A DNA stretch of 64,000 nucleotides, from assembly GCF_023343835.1 (NCBI RefSeq), contig NC_064448.1, forward strand, positions 14,601,531 through 14,665,530, given 5' to 3'. Position 1 is the first letter of the stretch, and the number at the start of each line of letters is the position of its first letter. A program made the position numbers and the translations under genes. Origin of the DNA: Lagopus muta. Its lineage: Eukaryota; Chordata; Aves; Galliformes; Phasianidae. The notes beneath the pieces are model-generated. The model saw only the letters and a program-made list of their open reading frames with translations. It was not told where the DNA came from and ran no database searches. Shown piece after piece: positions 22,764-36,350 of this stretch.

Positions 22764-23176
22764 GTGGTGGTGAATGGAGCTAAATCCAGCTGGCGACCTG
22801 TCACGAGTGCTATTCCCCAGGGGTCGGTGCTGGGGCCTGTCCTCTTCTATATCCTTATTGATGACCTGGATGAGGGCATTGAGTGCACACTCAGGTTTGT
22901 GAATGGCACCAAGTTGGCTGGAAGTGTCGATCTGCCTGGGGGTAGCGAGGCCCTCCAGAGGGATCTGGACAGGCTGGAGAGCTGGGCTGAACCCAATTGG
23001 ATGAGGTTCAACAAGACCAAATGCCAGAATCACCGACCCTGGAGGTGTTCAAGGAACGGTTGGATTTTGTGTTGAGGAACATGGCTTAGTGAGTACTATT
23101 GGTGATAGGTGGACGGTTGGATTGGATGATCTTGAAGGTCTTTTCCAACCTTGGTGATTCTGTGATTCTGTGATTC
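22764..23176 (+). mobile_element. CR1 with internal deletion
   Basis: RT wording ([22 protein letters not shown]) runs to about 23023. It then jumps directly to the CR1 3' tail ([13 protein letters not shown], then 'ggtcttttccaaccttggtgattctgtgattctg'). About 0.6 kb of the family sequence is missing between the two parts. The 3' end has the ATTCTGTG repeat. Confidence 0.85.
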
Positions 23177-23735
23177 CTGCACTTCAGCCACAAAAGCCCC
23201 AGGCTTGGAGTGGAGTGGCTGGAAGACTGTGTAGAGGAAAAAAACCTGGGAAAAGACATTGAAGCTCTGGAGCAGGTTCAAGGAAGGGCAACAAAGAAAG
23301 TGAGGGGTCTGGAGCACACGCCTGATGAGGAGTGGCTGAAGGAGCTGGGATTGTTCAGTCTGGAGAAGAGGCGGCTCAGGAGAGACCTCATTGCTCTCTA
23401 TAGCTACCTGAAGGGAGGTTGCAGTTAGCTGGGGGTCAGCTTTTTCTTTTGTGTAACTGGTGATAGAACTAGAGGGAATGGCTTCAAGCTGCACCAGAGA
23501 TTCAGGCTGGATGTTAGGAAATACTGCTTCTCTGTAAGAGTGGTCAGGCACTGGAATGGGCTGTTCGGAAAGGTGATGGTGTCACTGACCCTGGAGGTGT
23601 TCAAGGAATGTTTCAAGGATTTTGTGTTGAGGGACATGGTTTAGTGAGAACTATTGGTGATAGGTGGATGGTTGGATTGGATGATCTTGTAGGTCTTTTC
23701 CAACTTTCGTGTTTGTGTGCTTCTGTGATACTGTG
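23177..23735 (+). mobile_element. second CR1 3' end in tandem
   Basis: Starts with CTGCACTTCAGCCACAAAAG and encodes in pieces the [22 protein letters not shown] and [22 protein letters not shown] stretches of ORF2, ending in a mutated 3' tail. It follows head-to-tail on the preceding CR1, and may represent the missing inner part of the same insertion after rearrangement. Confidence 0.82.
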
Positions 23736-26700
23736 AAAGCAGTTCTGTGAGCAAGATTTATTGATGTCAGATTTGAATTTGCAGCTCACCTTTGTATTGG
23801 TCTTTTGGTGTTTCCAGACCTGCTTAAATTTGATTGCAGTTATGTGTTTATTTTCCAGGGTTTTTTTTTTGGTGTTTTTTGTTTGTTTGTTTGTTTGTTT
23901 GTTCATTTATTTCCTGTGGCATGGTCATCTTTTCAGTGTAGTTTGTAATTTGTTGTGCAACATTTCACTTTATTCTATTCTTAAATCCTCATCACTACAT
24001 TGCTGTTATTAGAATGCTGACTACACTCTTTTTCACTGAAAGAAAAGCTCTGGATTTTAGTAACATTTTCTCCTTTTTTTTTTTTTCTTTTTCTTTTTTT
24101 TAACGTGTATGATAGTCTATCTAGAAAGCTGCTAAATCTAAGAACTTTTTGCATAACAAATTCAGTATATTGTTCAGTAATATGTTCTTGAAAGTGCAGC
24201 TGAAACATAATTCATATTCTTTGTTTCAGCAAGTTTTCAAAAGAATGTTTTGAGTTCAAGATAAACGAGTGTACAGCAAGGTAAAGGTGATTTTCATACT
24301 GCTTTCTCGTGCACATAGCTAATTTGGAAGTATGCAAAATTGTTTTAGAGGCAGAATGTTCTTGTTTCACAGTATTGCATATATGCAATCCTGCATTCAA
24401 GATGGAGGAAACCTGCCTAGGTATTTTTATTACTTGAAGAACTGTAGGAAATAAACATTGTAAGTTCTGTCTCCATTCCAAATCCTGTTATTTCAGTCTG
24501 ATTTTACTCACTTTATAGTAGGCCGCTTCATTAGTACTTGGCGAATTAAAACATTGGATAGACTGAAATTGCTATCCATATTTCTGCCATTAATAATAAT
24601 AATAATTGAAATTGTGAAACTCTGATTATTTTATTTTCTGTTCAAGTGAAACCCCCGTTGAAATCAAAGATTTGACTAAGGTTTCAATTTTTTTCTATTT
24701 TAATCATCCACTCCTGCACTCTTTCTTACCACACCTTCCATTTTTTCGACTTCATAACCTTCATTATTTTAATATTAAGCTTTAACATGTACGCTTTTTT
24801 CTAACTCTTAGCTTGCTTAGTTTATAATTAGGAAAAAAATCATGCTGAACAATAGAAAATGTGTTTATATTGTCGTTTGGAGAAACTGATAGATCCTAAG
24901 CCTTTTCACATGTACTGTTCTCATTAATTCTTACAATTTTGGAAAAAAAAAATATAGAAGCCTTGTAATGACAACATATTCTCACGGCAACTGGGCTTAT
25001 TAGCATCTTAGTGGATATTCTTTTTCATGTATTTTATTATTTTATTTGCCTGAAGTATGCCAGCCATTTGGATCTCAGAGGCCATGCATTAACCTACAGC
25101 TACCATCTAAACTATCACAAACTACTGTTCTGAATACTGATTGTTCAACAGTGTTAAGCTCAAGGAGCAGATCAATGCAAAGAATAGATTACTTTGTATT
25201 ATACTTAGTTATGTCAATATGTTATATCTAGCATGCACTGTGCACTGCTGTAACTTTCTGAAATATCTGTAACATTCCAGTTATTTACAGTGACTTTGGA
25301 GTCTTATTACATATAGTGAGTAAATATTATCATGAAAATTCCCCAAATATCTCTTCTGCATTCATCTGTCATGCTTTTGCTTGCTATCAAAAAATCACAT
25401 GGAATGTTTATAAAGGATGTTATGTGCTGAAGACACATAAATTATTTCCTTCCATGTAACAGACATGCACACTGACAATTGATTCCTGAGAAGACTATTG
25501 ACAATAAAATACGTATTTCACTAAAATAAAACCCAATGCATGTTCAAGGTTTATAGACATTCTATTAGATATAATTCCATATAAAAATGAATTCACACTG
25601 TTAAATTTTCAGATGCAGGAAAAAAATAACTGAATGTTTGTGGAGATTTTAACTGGTAGCAAAATACAGGTAGAAGCCCAAAAATTACTTCCTAAGCAAT
25701 TCCACATTATCTTCAAATCCCTTACAATCTTTCATTCTTATTCTTTAAAAGACAAGTAGTACATTTTTCAGTCAAATTAACTTAATTGGTTAGGTATTGT
25801 TAAACTCATATTCAGTGCACTGAAATGTTACAGTCTGCAATAACTTAAAACAGAATACTGTTTTAACCGTATCTAAATGACATTATTGTAAGAAAAAAAA
25901 AAATTAGTCAAATTGTTGCTCCACCATCAGGGTTTAGGTAATAACACATGACTATTTATAATAACAATAGTTGTAAAAAAATTCTACAATCTGCACTACT
26001 TCTGGGCAATGAAGGCAATCTCTGTATCCAGTACAAGAATTTAGGATCAGCCTATTATTTTTATACCATGATTTATAGTACCGTCATTCAAATCCTGAGC
26101 AAAATAAAACTTAACTTCTTACTTTGGCCTCTACCATCTGAAGAAAATAATTTATTTTGCTCTCAGTCATGGTATATGCACTGGCACCGAGCACATTACT
26201 GCTGTTCTTTGCTCAGTTCATACACACAAACAGAAATAGCTTACAGTACATTTTAGACATAATGGCAGCGTAACACCAGCAGGGACTGAACTTGTTATAC
26301 CTAACAAAATCATTCACTTAAATTAAAATATTTAGCTCTTTTATCCAAGACTGGAGCAGACCATACCATATGAATTATACAGTTACTAGTAGTGCTGTAA
26401 AAATACTACACTGGGAATGATCTTTGCGTAGATAAATTTCTATAGGACTTTGGTTTACAACCTCATTCATGTAGGAGACTAAGACACTATGCTGCTGTTA
26501 GAGAAAATAGATTTATTGTTCACAAAGAGCTTCTGCTGAGGAATGTTAAAGTCACCTTTAAATCAGTAGTATTAGAGAAATGTAAATTAAAATCTTGTGG
26601 CAAAAGTTATTCCAGGTAATCATAATAAAATAAATTAGCTATCAATTCCAAATAATGTGCTCTATCTTTTCACTAGTAAAACATTTCTGATTGCTTACAC

Positions 26701-26765
26701 ACTGAATAGAAATATCATCCTTAAAAAAAAAAAACAACAACAATCTTTCCAATAATGACCTGGTT
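23736..26765. other. 3-kb AT-rich gene-free region
   Basis: No recognised gene or element. It holds a (GTTT)n run near 23880-23903, T-rich tracts near 24071-24100 and an (AAT)n run near 24590-24605. Frames are short and random in composition. Confidence 0.55.
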
Positions 26766-26812
26766 CAAGGAAAAGGAAAAAGAAAAGGAAAAGGAAGAGG
26801 AAGAGGAAAAAG
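26766..26812. repeat. polypurine microsatellite (GGAAAA)n
   Basis: Units of GGAAAA/GGAAGA immediately upstream of a 5'-truncated CR1. Confidence 0.85.
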
Positions 26813-26825
26813 CTGGACACTGCTC

Positions 26826-27782
26826 TGAAACGTGGACACTCACAACTCCTTGGTGCCAGATGGATTGCATCCTGGAGTGCTAAGGGAGTTGGTGGATGTG
26901 GTTGCCAAACCACACTCTATCATCCTTCAACAGTCCTGGCTAACTGGGAATGTCCGGGTGGACTGGAGACTGGCAGATATGAAGACCATCTTCAGAAAGG
27001 GCCAGGAAGATGATTCTGGTAGCTACAGACCTATCAGTCTCACCTTGGTGCCATGGAAGGTCATGAAACGGATAATCTTGGGAGCCACCATGGATCAATT
27101 AAAGGTTAGCCATGGGATCAGGCCCAGGCAGTATGGGTCTATGAATGGAAGATCCTGTCTGACAAACCTGATTTCGTTCTATGACAGGATGACCTGCTTA
27201 GTGGATGAAGGTAAGGCTGTTGATGTGGTCTTCAGTAAAGTCTTTGACACTGCCCGCCACAGCATCCTCGTGGAGAAGCTGGCTGCCCATGGTTTGGATG
27301 GGCATTCGCTCTGCTGGATGAAACATTGGCTGGATGGCCGAACTCAAAGAGTTGTGGTCAGTGGAGTTAAATCCAGTTGGAGGCCAGTCACAAGCATTGT
27401 CCCCCAGGGCTCTGTTCTAGGGCCGCTTCTATTTAACATCCTTATTAATGATCTTGATGAGGGGATGAGATGACTTACCCTCAGTAAGTTTGCCGATAAC
27501 ACCAAGTTGGTAGGGAGTGTTGTTCTGTCAGAGGGAGGAAAGGCATTACAGAGGGACCTGAATCGATGAGCCAAGGTAAACTGTATGAGTTTCAATAGAA
27601 TCAAGTGTCAGGTCCAGCATTTTGGTCACAGCAACCCCAGGCAACCCCAGGCTTAGGGAGGAGTGGCTGGAAAGCCGCCTGACAGAAAGGGACCTTGGTG
27701 TGCTGATGGACAGTTGGCTGAATATGAGCCAGCAGTGTGCCCAGGTAGCCAAGAAAGCCAATGGCTTGTATCAGGAATGGTG
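26826..27782 (+). mobile_element. CR1 LINE, RT-containing fragment
   Basis: Contains the largest RT stretch of the 22-36 kb region (26832-27473, ~213 codons): [32 protein letters not shown], a motif-A region shortened to VFSKVFDTA (family [11 protein letters not shown]), [21 protein letters not shown], then a stop. The following FADDTKL region appears at about 27490 in another frame with Asp residues preserved. It ends without the usual 3' repeat, so both ends are truncated. Confidence 0.88.
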
Positions 27783-29165
27783 AGCATTTTAAATCTGTAA
27801 GTAAACCAGGAGATGATTATACAAGCTGTCTGGAATTTGAGGACAGTCAGTTACTGATAAACCATGATGACAGATAGCCAACAATGCTTTCAAAATATCA
27901 GTGTGCTTTCAGAACTGTTTTCAGGCACAATATTTCTAAAGACCTATTCTTATGTTTCTTATCTGTCACAGTGGTACTTGTAAAATGCTATTGAGATTGT
28001 GGTTTGCAGCCTTTAACACATCAGCTAACATAATTTCATACTATATAACTAATATGCATTTAATTTCTGGTTAATGCCTTTGAATTACAGTAATAGCACT
28101 GAGGACCATTACTGCTGATGGGCACAGAGGCTGGACACATGGGCAGCATGAAAGAAATATAACAGATGTATGGGCTTACTTAGCTACTGTCAAGTGCAGA
28201 GACACTACGATAAACATTAAACTTTACATGAGTACCAATCTAATGTTTTAGTCCATGTTATTGTAAATACTGCAAAGTAGGTTATGTAGAAGATCTGTGC
28301 TTCAGCTTTTTCACATTTCTCTAGCTGCATGGATAATTAGACTTCATGCAGGTTGAACACTGGATGGTAGAATGATCTTGGTAGAACTTAAGTGGCCATT
28401 TGTCCCCTGAATAATGGAAGTAGGCTTTTAAAACAGTTCAATGAAAGGTATGAACTCATATTTCTACATCCACTAATACGGCATAATAGACAATTTCTAT
28501 TTATTTTTTTAAATTGCTGTGATACAAAATGTGCCTCAAAGTACAGTTAGTAAATCTTCAGGCTAGCTTGGAGAAATTTAATACATATATAATACATGAT
28601 GCATACAAAACAACACAACGTCTTGTGAAGCGTTAAAACTGGACTTTGACTTTCATTCATTTTAATACTGTTTAAAGAAACATTAAAAAACAAAGAGTGA
28701 CAGTAAACATGAAAATGAGGGGATGACTTCAGGAATGTAAGCAAGTATTTTTCTAATCACAGCTAGATAATTCTGATGACTTCTTCATGCTCTCTTTTTT
28801 CCTGTGATCTCAGTTCTGTTTAAGCTAGCTAAATATCAAGTAATCATTGAATCTGAGCAAGCTCTACTAATTCAAGTGAAGAGTTATACAACGACTACTG
28901 TACCTGTTACACTGAGTAATGCATTCTTATATGTCAGTATATGGAAAGTTTCTGTGAAGAAGAAACCAAATTCAGCACTTGTATTAAGTAGCTTCAATTT
29001 TCAGCAAAGACTCAGTATAAGAACATTTGCATATACATTTACCATTCCTTTAAACAGAGAAAAGTAATATTAGGAAAATGATGTTCTCAACCTCCCTTTA
29101 TTTTTGTATTTGATCTTAAGAAAACTAACACTAACTCTTTCTGTTATCATAACTCCAACTCACGT
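27783..29165. other. gene-free AT-rich region
   Basis: No recognised gene or repeat; frames below 90 codons without motif. Confidence 0.5.
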
Positions 29166-29167
29166 AT

Positions 29168-29640
29168 TTCACAGAGTCACAGAACTGTAGGGTCTGGAAG
29201 GAACCTCTAGAGATCATGTAGTCCAACTTCCCTACGAAAGCATGCTCCCTTGACCAGGTTGCACAGCTAGGCATCAAGGTGTGTCTTGACATTTCCAGAG
29301 AAGGAGACTCCACAGACTCTCTGGGCAGCCTGTTCCAGTGCTCCATTACCCTTACTGTCAAGAAGTTCTTATGCACATGTGTGTGGAACATCCTGTGCTT
29401 CAGTTTGTGGCCATCTCCCCTTGTTTTACCACCAAGCACTGTTGAAAAGAGCCTAGCCTTGTCTGTTTGCTTTCCTCACCTTAGATATTTATAGGCACTG
29501 ACCAGATCCCCTCTGAGTCTTTTTTTCTCAAGGCTGAACAGCCCTAGGTCGCTCAACCTTTCCTCATAAGGAAGGTGCTTCAAGCCTTTTATCACCTTTA
29601 TGGCCCTCCACTGGACTCCTTCCAGGAGATCCCTGTCTTA
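29168..29640 (-). mobile_element. CR1 3' end, older subfamily
   Basis: The minus strand gives SVESPSLEMSRHTLM, NRLPRESV and KRLERPRA-type wording near the ORF2 end, then a tail ending 'ccctacagttctgtgactctgtg'. Sequence differs throughout from the young copy at 52541, indicating another CR1 subfamily. Confidence 0.85.
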
Positions 29641-32605
29641 CTTACCTGTTTCACTTTATGTCTTTGCTAAAACAAGCAACCTAACAATAATAACAGTAAC
29701 AATGACAACAACAACAACTACAGTAATTATAATAATAGTAACAATAATAATTCAACATAGCAAATGTTGCACTTACCATATATAAGGCTGGGATGCAGTT
29801 CTGCATATACTGCAAATCTCACTTGCATCTTGCCTTCACAAGATTTCCAGAATTTTAGAATAAATATGGCAGCATAAACTCAGTTGAAGAATTCAGGAGG
29901 AATTTCTGATGCTACAGTAATATTCCCACAAGACAGTCAGGATATCATCATTATTTTTAATGAATATTCATATTGAACTTCCAGCTCACAAAAGATACTA
30001 TCATCATTACTTGAAAGGTGGTGGGTTTTTAAATATATTATGACACTTTTTTCCTTTCAAAAGATGTACTTATAAAAATATCTGCATTATTCAGTTCTGA
30101 TCAGATCCATATGAATACTGTATGCATAATTCCACTCTAAAATAGAAGTTTTCCAGTAGTGTAAACATATCATTCTGAAGAGTAATTAGATACAGAAAAT
30201 GAAATACAATCAATGTTGAGAACTTACAGAAGTGCAGATAAACAAGTGCTCATGATGTTTTTCAACAGATGGTTAGAAAAAATCAGAATAGCCTTCTAGA
30301 TTTTCTCTTCTAGGTTCAGAATATACAATTACAGTTTTTATAATTCAAACTGAGAAAAATGTAGAATCAAGAAGGCTTCAGCAGATCAACAATCATCCTT
30401 TAGAATAATTCTGTAAACACATAAAAGCATTTTATTCAAACTTAGACACAGTTCCAAAAATCCATTTTTTTCCCTCTCTGTAATCATATATACTTGTTTA
30501 TTTGCTAAAAATCTAACAGTGGATTATTATTTTTTTTTTTTCCCCAGTGAATGACATAATATTATTGTTTCTTCTTTGGCTTTGAACTACTATTCAGAAT
30601 TGTAGCCAGTGTCAACAGCTCCTCTAATTTCAGGTCGGAGGTTTCTTATTCTCTGGTCATCACTCACAGCTATAATTTGAAAATACTTCCCTGTCCTTCA
30701 TTGAGTCCTTTTAGAGCACTTCAGGTAAGTGCAATAAAGGAAGACAGAGTTAGTACAGTTCAACCATAAATAGTTTCTCATTCTTGTAATACACTTGGGA
30801 TGAGAGAGCAGAAGATGATAGTGACCCAAGTAGCAATCACTAACAAGCATTAATTTACAGAGGAAAAAAAAAAAATAATAATAATAATAATAACAAAAAA
30901 GAGAGAGATCAGTACAGGAGCTTAACCAGAAAGGTATCTTACGCAGACCTTCGAAGTTGGAAATCAATAAATAACAAGAAATCCAGTAAACTTGAGAGTA
31001 GGAAGAGAGTTGCAGGGATGGTGGTGATACAACTGGATATCTTATATTGTGATGAAGGCTGAGCCTCGGGAAAATCTAAAATAATTCCTTCTTTTATCCA
31101 TAGGACTTCAGGTTGATTCAGTGATATCAGAATGGATATAAAAGGCAGCAGGACTAAGATTCCATCGGGAACAATAAATCTTGTACGTACTGCTTTTCCA
31201 GTTCAAGTATCTTCAATTAATAGAGTGTAAGGAGAGGAGAGTCAGTTAATTCATTTTTATGTCATTATCCTGAAAAACAACTGAAAATAGTGTGTAAGCA
31301 GCCTTACCTTCATTGTGTCTTCAGATTACAGAAACCAGATTCAGTAACTAAGACAAGGAACATTTATATGACCTCTAATGCTTCTGCTTAGGTCAGCGTA
31401 GGATAGATTTGTACAGGCAGGTTCTGTCCTTCCATCTGCAATATAAAGGAGTTCATTCTTCTCTCAAACAAATTCCATTGTATGTACTTTGATGAAGCAG
31501 GTAAAATAAAATTTGTCTATTTTTTCTTCCAGCTCTCTGAGGTAGTGTATTAAAAGGTGTTGCTTCTCCTCACAGATACTGAATCGATTACATGGATTTC
31601 TCTATTTTGCTGCTGAGAGGTTACAGATCAGTAGCACTATGCTGTTTACTGATGTCGGAGTATCAAACCCTCATTTCAGAAGTTTTCTGACGACACAGCA
31701 TTAGTATACAGCTCCCAGAAAGCTGAAATAACTCAGTAAAGTATCACACATGCTTGTGTTTCCAAGTCAAAGAAATAATGTGTGTGCATCTTAAAGCCAA
31801 GCAGAAGCTTAGTTACATATGTTTTCTTGGGACAAATCAAATTTCAGTTATTTTAACATGCTTAATAGAATGGTTTCATGTAAAATTCATTTATCATAAA
31901 TACTACATTTCAAAACAGTGTGCAAACAGTACAGTGGATATTATTTTTGTAGTGTTTTGATACAGTTACATAGTGAAAAAAGTTAGTTACAAAAAAGTAG
32001 GCAAAATATCAAGAAGGAGAATTTTTTTATATATATATTTCAGTGTCTGCTGAAGTGAAACAGGGAATTTCTTTCCACTTTTATTGTTTTTGGATTAAGG
32101 TTCTGCAAAAAGAAGCTCATTAGCCAAGCGGAATGTGTGATACTGATATACTGATTCAGGTAGGTGCTATAAAACTATTACAGAATTGCTGTTAATAGAA
32201 CAGAGAGAAAGTCGTGATCCTGTTTTAACTTTGGTTAAGGACATGTGTACCTTGGAATCAGCTACCTATTAGTGTCTACAAAGATGAAAACATCTCTGTA
32301 TGTTTATAAATAATATATAAATTAAACACTTTTTTTTTTTTTTAGAGAGAGAAAGTGTATGGCAACTGGAGAGAGGAAGATATTATCAGAAAAAAAACAC
32401 CCGAACATTTATCCCTGATTCTAAGTATAGATATAGATCCTTAAATTTATACTTTAAGAACTGTGACCAATGTTTCAAAGTGCCTAAACTCTAGAAATAT
32501 TTCAGTGATCTTCGGTTAGCTCAGTGTTAACTGGTTCATACCAAAATTAAATGCAAGAAATGAATATCTTTGCTGGGTAACTTATATTACTTGAGTTTAG
32601 TATTA
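29641..32605. other. 3-kb AT-rich gene-free region
   Basis: Contains an (AAC/AAT)n tract near 29690-29755 and an (ATA)n tract near 30871-30893. No gene or mobile element recognised. Confidence 0.55.
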
Positions 32606-32606
32606 T

Positions 32607-33760
32607 CATAAAATTACAGAATCTTCTGAGTTAGAAAGTCATCTAATCCAACTCCCTTGAAAGGAATATGAACAAGTTGCTCAGAGCCTGGGCAAGCCTG
32701 ATCTTGAATGTCTCCAAGGACAGGTGATCCATCCACCACCTCTCTGGGTGATTTCTTTCAGTGCCTCACCACCTTCATAGTAAAAAAAAAACTTCTTTGT
32801 ATCTAATGTGAATTTATCCTTTTATATTTTAAAACCATTTACATTTGTCCTATCGCAACAGACCTTGCTGAAGAGTCTGTCCTCTTCTCCTTATAGCCCT
32901 CCTTCAGATACTGAAAGGCTACTATCACATCTCCCCAGAGCCTTCTCTTTTCCAGTCTGAACAGTCCCAGCTCTTTCAGCCTGTCCTCACAGGGGAGGTA
33001 TTCCATTTCTGCTCATGCTCTAACAGATCCATGCCTCTTCTGTACTCGAGAACTCCACGTCAGGATGGAGTACTCCAGATGTGGTCTCACCAATGCAGAG
33101 CAGAGGGGCAGGATCATCTACCTTGACCTGCTGACCACCATTCTTTTGGTGCAGTCCAGGACAGGAGAGGTTTTCTGGGCTGTGAGGGTACACACTGCTA
33201 GTTCATGTCCACTTGCTATTGACTAGTATCCCTATGCCCACTGTGGCAGGGCTGTTCTCTGTCCTTACATCCTTCAACTTGTATTGATACAAGGGGTTGG
33301 TTGCCATTACCCATGTGCAGTACCTTGCACTTGGATTTTTTGAACCTCATGAGGTTCTCCTTGTCCCACTGACAAAGGCTGTCTAAGTCTCTCTGAGTGG
33401 CATCCCATCCCTCAGTCATCTTGACCTTATCACATAGCTTGTTGTCATCCACAAACTTGATGAGAATGTACTTGATCCCACTGTCAATGTCACTGCTGAA
33501 GATATTAAAGAGCATTGGTCCCAGTACTGATCCCTGAGGAGCACCACTTGTTACCTTCTCTAGCCAGATATTGAGCCAATGACCACCACTCTCAAGGTAT
33601 GACTAGACTAAACTTTGTTCATCAGTCCACCTTTCAAATCCACACATTCTGAATTTGAAAAGAAGGATATGATGGGGACTATGTCCAAGTCTCTACTGGC
33701 ATTAAGATAGATGACATCAAGCATTTTCCTCATCCGCTCAAGTAGTTATGCCATCATTAA
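32607..33760 (-). mobile_element. CR1 LINE, ~1.15 kb, old
   Basis: The 3' end is at 32607 (aaaattacagaatcttctga). Decayed RT pieces between 33515 and 33216 include LFNIFSSDIDSG and FVDDNKL in place of FADDTKL, so the DD pair is kept. It extends to a KMLDVIYLN-like motif-A piece near 33710. Confidence 0.85.
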
Positions 33761-36350
33761 ATCCACTAATTAGCTTTTCAAAATTAGTTCTTATTTGTAA
33801 CACTGAACATTATAAATTGTATTTTCTTTACATAGCAGTATCTAATAGCTTTTCCCTGAAATGAGCTTGTTTCTGAAGAAACAAAAATTGGATTCGCTAC
33901 TTTTGAACATTTTATATTTTTTCTTTGTCAAATCCTAATCATTTTAAATGCATAGGTTTTCTTCAGTTTTGTTTGTTTTGTGGGGTAATTTGATAAATTA
34001 ATGCATATTTTGTAAAGCAAACAAGTGTCTGGCAGTTAGTACATAGCATGGTAACAGAATTGCTCTTTGATTTGCGTAGTAGTGTTCCTGTTAAAAATTC
34101 TGCTTGCCAGTCTTTGAGATTAAATTCTTTTATATAGAATGAGTGTGTTAAGTCAAATTATGTGAATCTGCCTAAACCACTTTCTTCTTGTATCAAGCAG
34201 TCTCAGAATTCTATAATAATCCTTCCTTCCTAAAACTTTGGAATTGTTTTTTAGACACAGTCTTTGTTTCTGTGTTTAATTGTTACAATATCAATATGTC
34301 TTATGTACTTTGATACATTCAATAAAGTGCACTAGCACAGCAAAATATCATGGCTCAGTATTAACTGATTCATAGCAAGCAAGAAATATATTTCCAAGAA
34401 TAAATAAGAATTGTAATTTTTTTTTTTTTAAATTGTAAGCAATACCTGTAGACAGTATCTTCTAGAACTAACAGTGCAAAGGCAGATATACATATGCAAT
34501 AATAACACCAAAAACAAGACCACTACTGTATTGTAATTAATAAGTCATTCTCTTCTAGGAGGCAGTTCTTTTGTTTATTACATAATCCTAGAATGCAATG
34601 AAATAGCAAGTATCAACTAGTAACGGTGTTACACTATCTCCAGCTCTACAATTAGACTCCTTATCTGGTTTGGACTAACGGGCTTACAGCAGGTCAGAAA
34701 AAGACTCGTGTAAATACTAAGGACAGAGAACTGTCTAAAAAGTAAGCAGCTAATCAGCAGTATTTAACCTGCAGGAAAAAAAAAATCACTGTGCTTTGAC
34801 TAACTATAGAAATATTTATAAGGCCCCATCCATACAGAATTCAGAGATTTACAGTGCTTTCCTTCACACACACAACAGTCTGGCTGAAGTTCTGGCCCTG
34901 AAAGCATTGCCCCAGCAATCTTTACATTAAGATCTGCAGCAGTGAACTATGGCATCAAGTTAATTACAGGTGACAGAATTTATTGTGCTATCGTGTACCA
35001 ATAAAAAATCTCAGTTATATTCTTCCAGATAAAGATTTTTCGCATGCTTTGAACCATTAGGACAAGGCGATCCAGTGGTCCTGAGGACAATAATAGCATG
35101 CATTACTGAGGGATATTTAAAAAGGTGTACGTCATTAAAACTTGCTTACAACGTGCAATTGAACTTAAGTGCTATTTTCTACTCGGAACTTCACAGTCTG
35201 ATGAAAAACTACCTACCAAATGGGATTATTATGTTTCTAACATTTCTAATGAATAAACAGCTTTCTTTCAAACAACCAACACAGAAGATTGTTTTTATGT
35301 GTTATTACTCTGAGTTACATTACCCAGTTAAAAATACCCCATATGTAAGGGAATCTACTCCTCTGAACACAGAAAATAGGCAGTTATAGAAATTCAAACA
35401 ACAGAATGTTCCCTCGTGTTACATAAGAAGACTAGAGAAACCAGCAGACCATCTAGCAAAAATAAAAGTGTACTCACTGTACTGAATGTGAACTTGTGGA
35501 GGCTTTTTTCTGAGCGTAAAACCAGCCAGCATTCCTTCACCCATCAACTATTTTGAACATGCACTGGAAATCAAGGGTTGGCAATGAAGATAAACACGTC
35601 ACTTTTCTACAAGGGAGGCATTACAAAGAAGTTGTTCTTACATGGTAAATAATAGAAACTCACTGAAGAGTGGGATGAAATAATGCAGTTCTTCCAGTAC
35701 TTTGCTGCGTGGGTGAATACGGACATGACTCTGCCAATCTTATTTCTAACTTCTGAAGAAAACACAATGGCTCAGCTGTGAAAAATTTCCTGGACTGTCA
35801 AGTAACTGGAAGGAAAGAAAAAGAAAACAACAATGAAGACTGATAATGCTCTGCTTTACCTAACATAGTAATTATAACCTCATGTGCTGTTTTATCCCCT
35901 CACAATTACTTGATCCTGTGCAAATGTTTCAATATATTGATATTACAATGAAAAACAAGTAGACAAAAGTGTGGTTTTACCAACACGCCTCTTTCAGAAG
36001 CCCTATTTATTAGTATGCCAGTTTCAAATTTAGCGTTAACATATATTAAGCTAGGAAGAGAGTCACTATCATGTTAACATCTAGTAGTCATTGTAATTAT
36101 GAAAAAACGATTAGATATGTATTGCATCACCTTGATTGAATATCCCTGTGATGCATCTCTAGTTTACATCTACTGATTGCCTGATCCTCCGGGAGATTAG
36201 CAAAAATGAACCAAATAAAACAAGACTTCTCACCTGGAGTTTGGTTTCCAAATGGTATTCAACACCCAGCATGTACATCTTCTGTCATCCTGGTCTATAT
36301 TTGTGCTGTCTATTTTCATGTCACATCACCAAAATCTTTTCTCCTTAGGC
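33761..36350. other. gene-free AT-rich region
   Basis: The longest frame (35075-35389, 104 codons) shows no recognised motif. No repeat family recognised. Confidence 0.5.
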
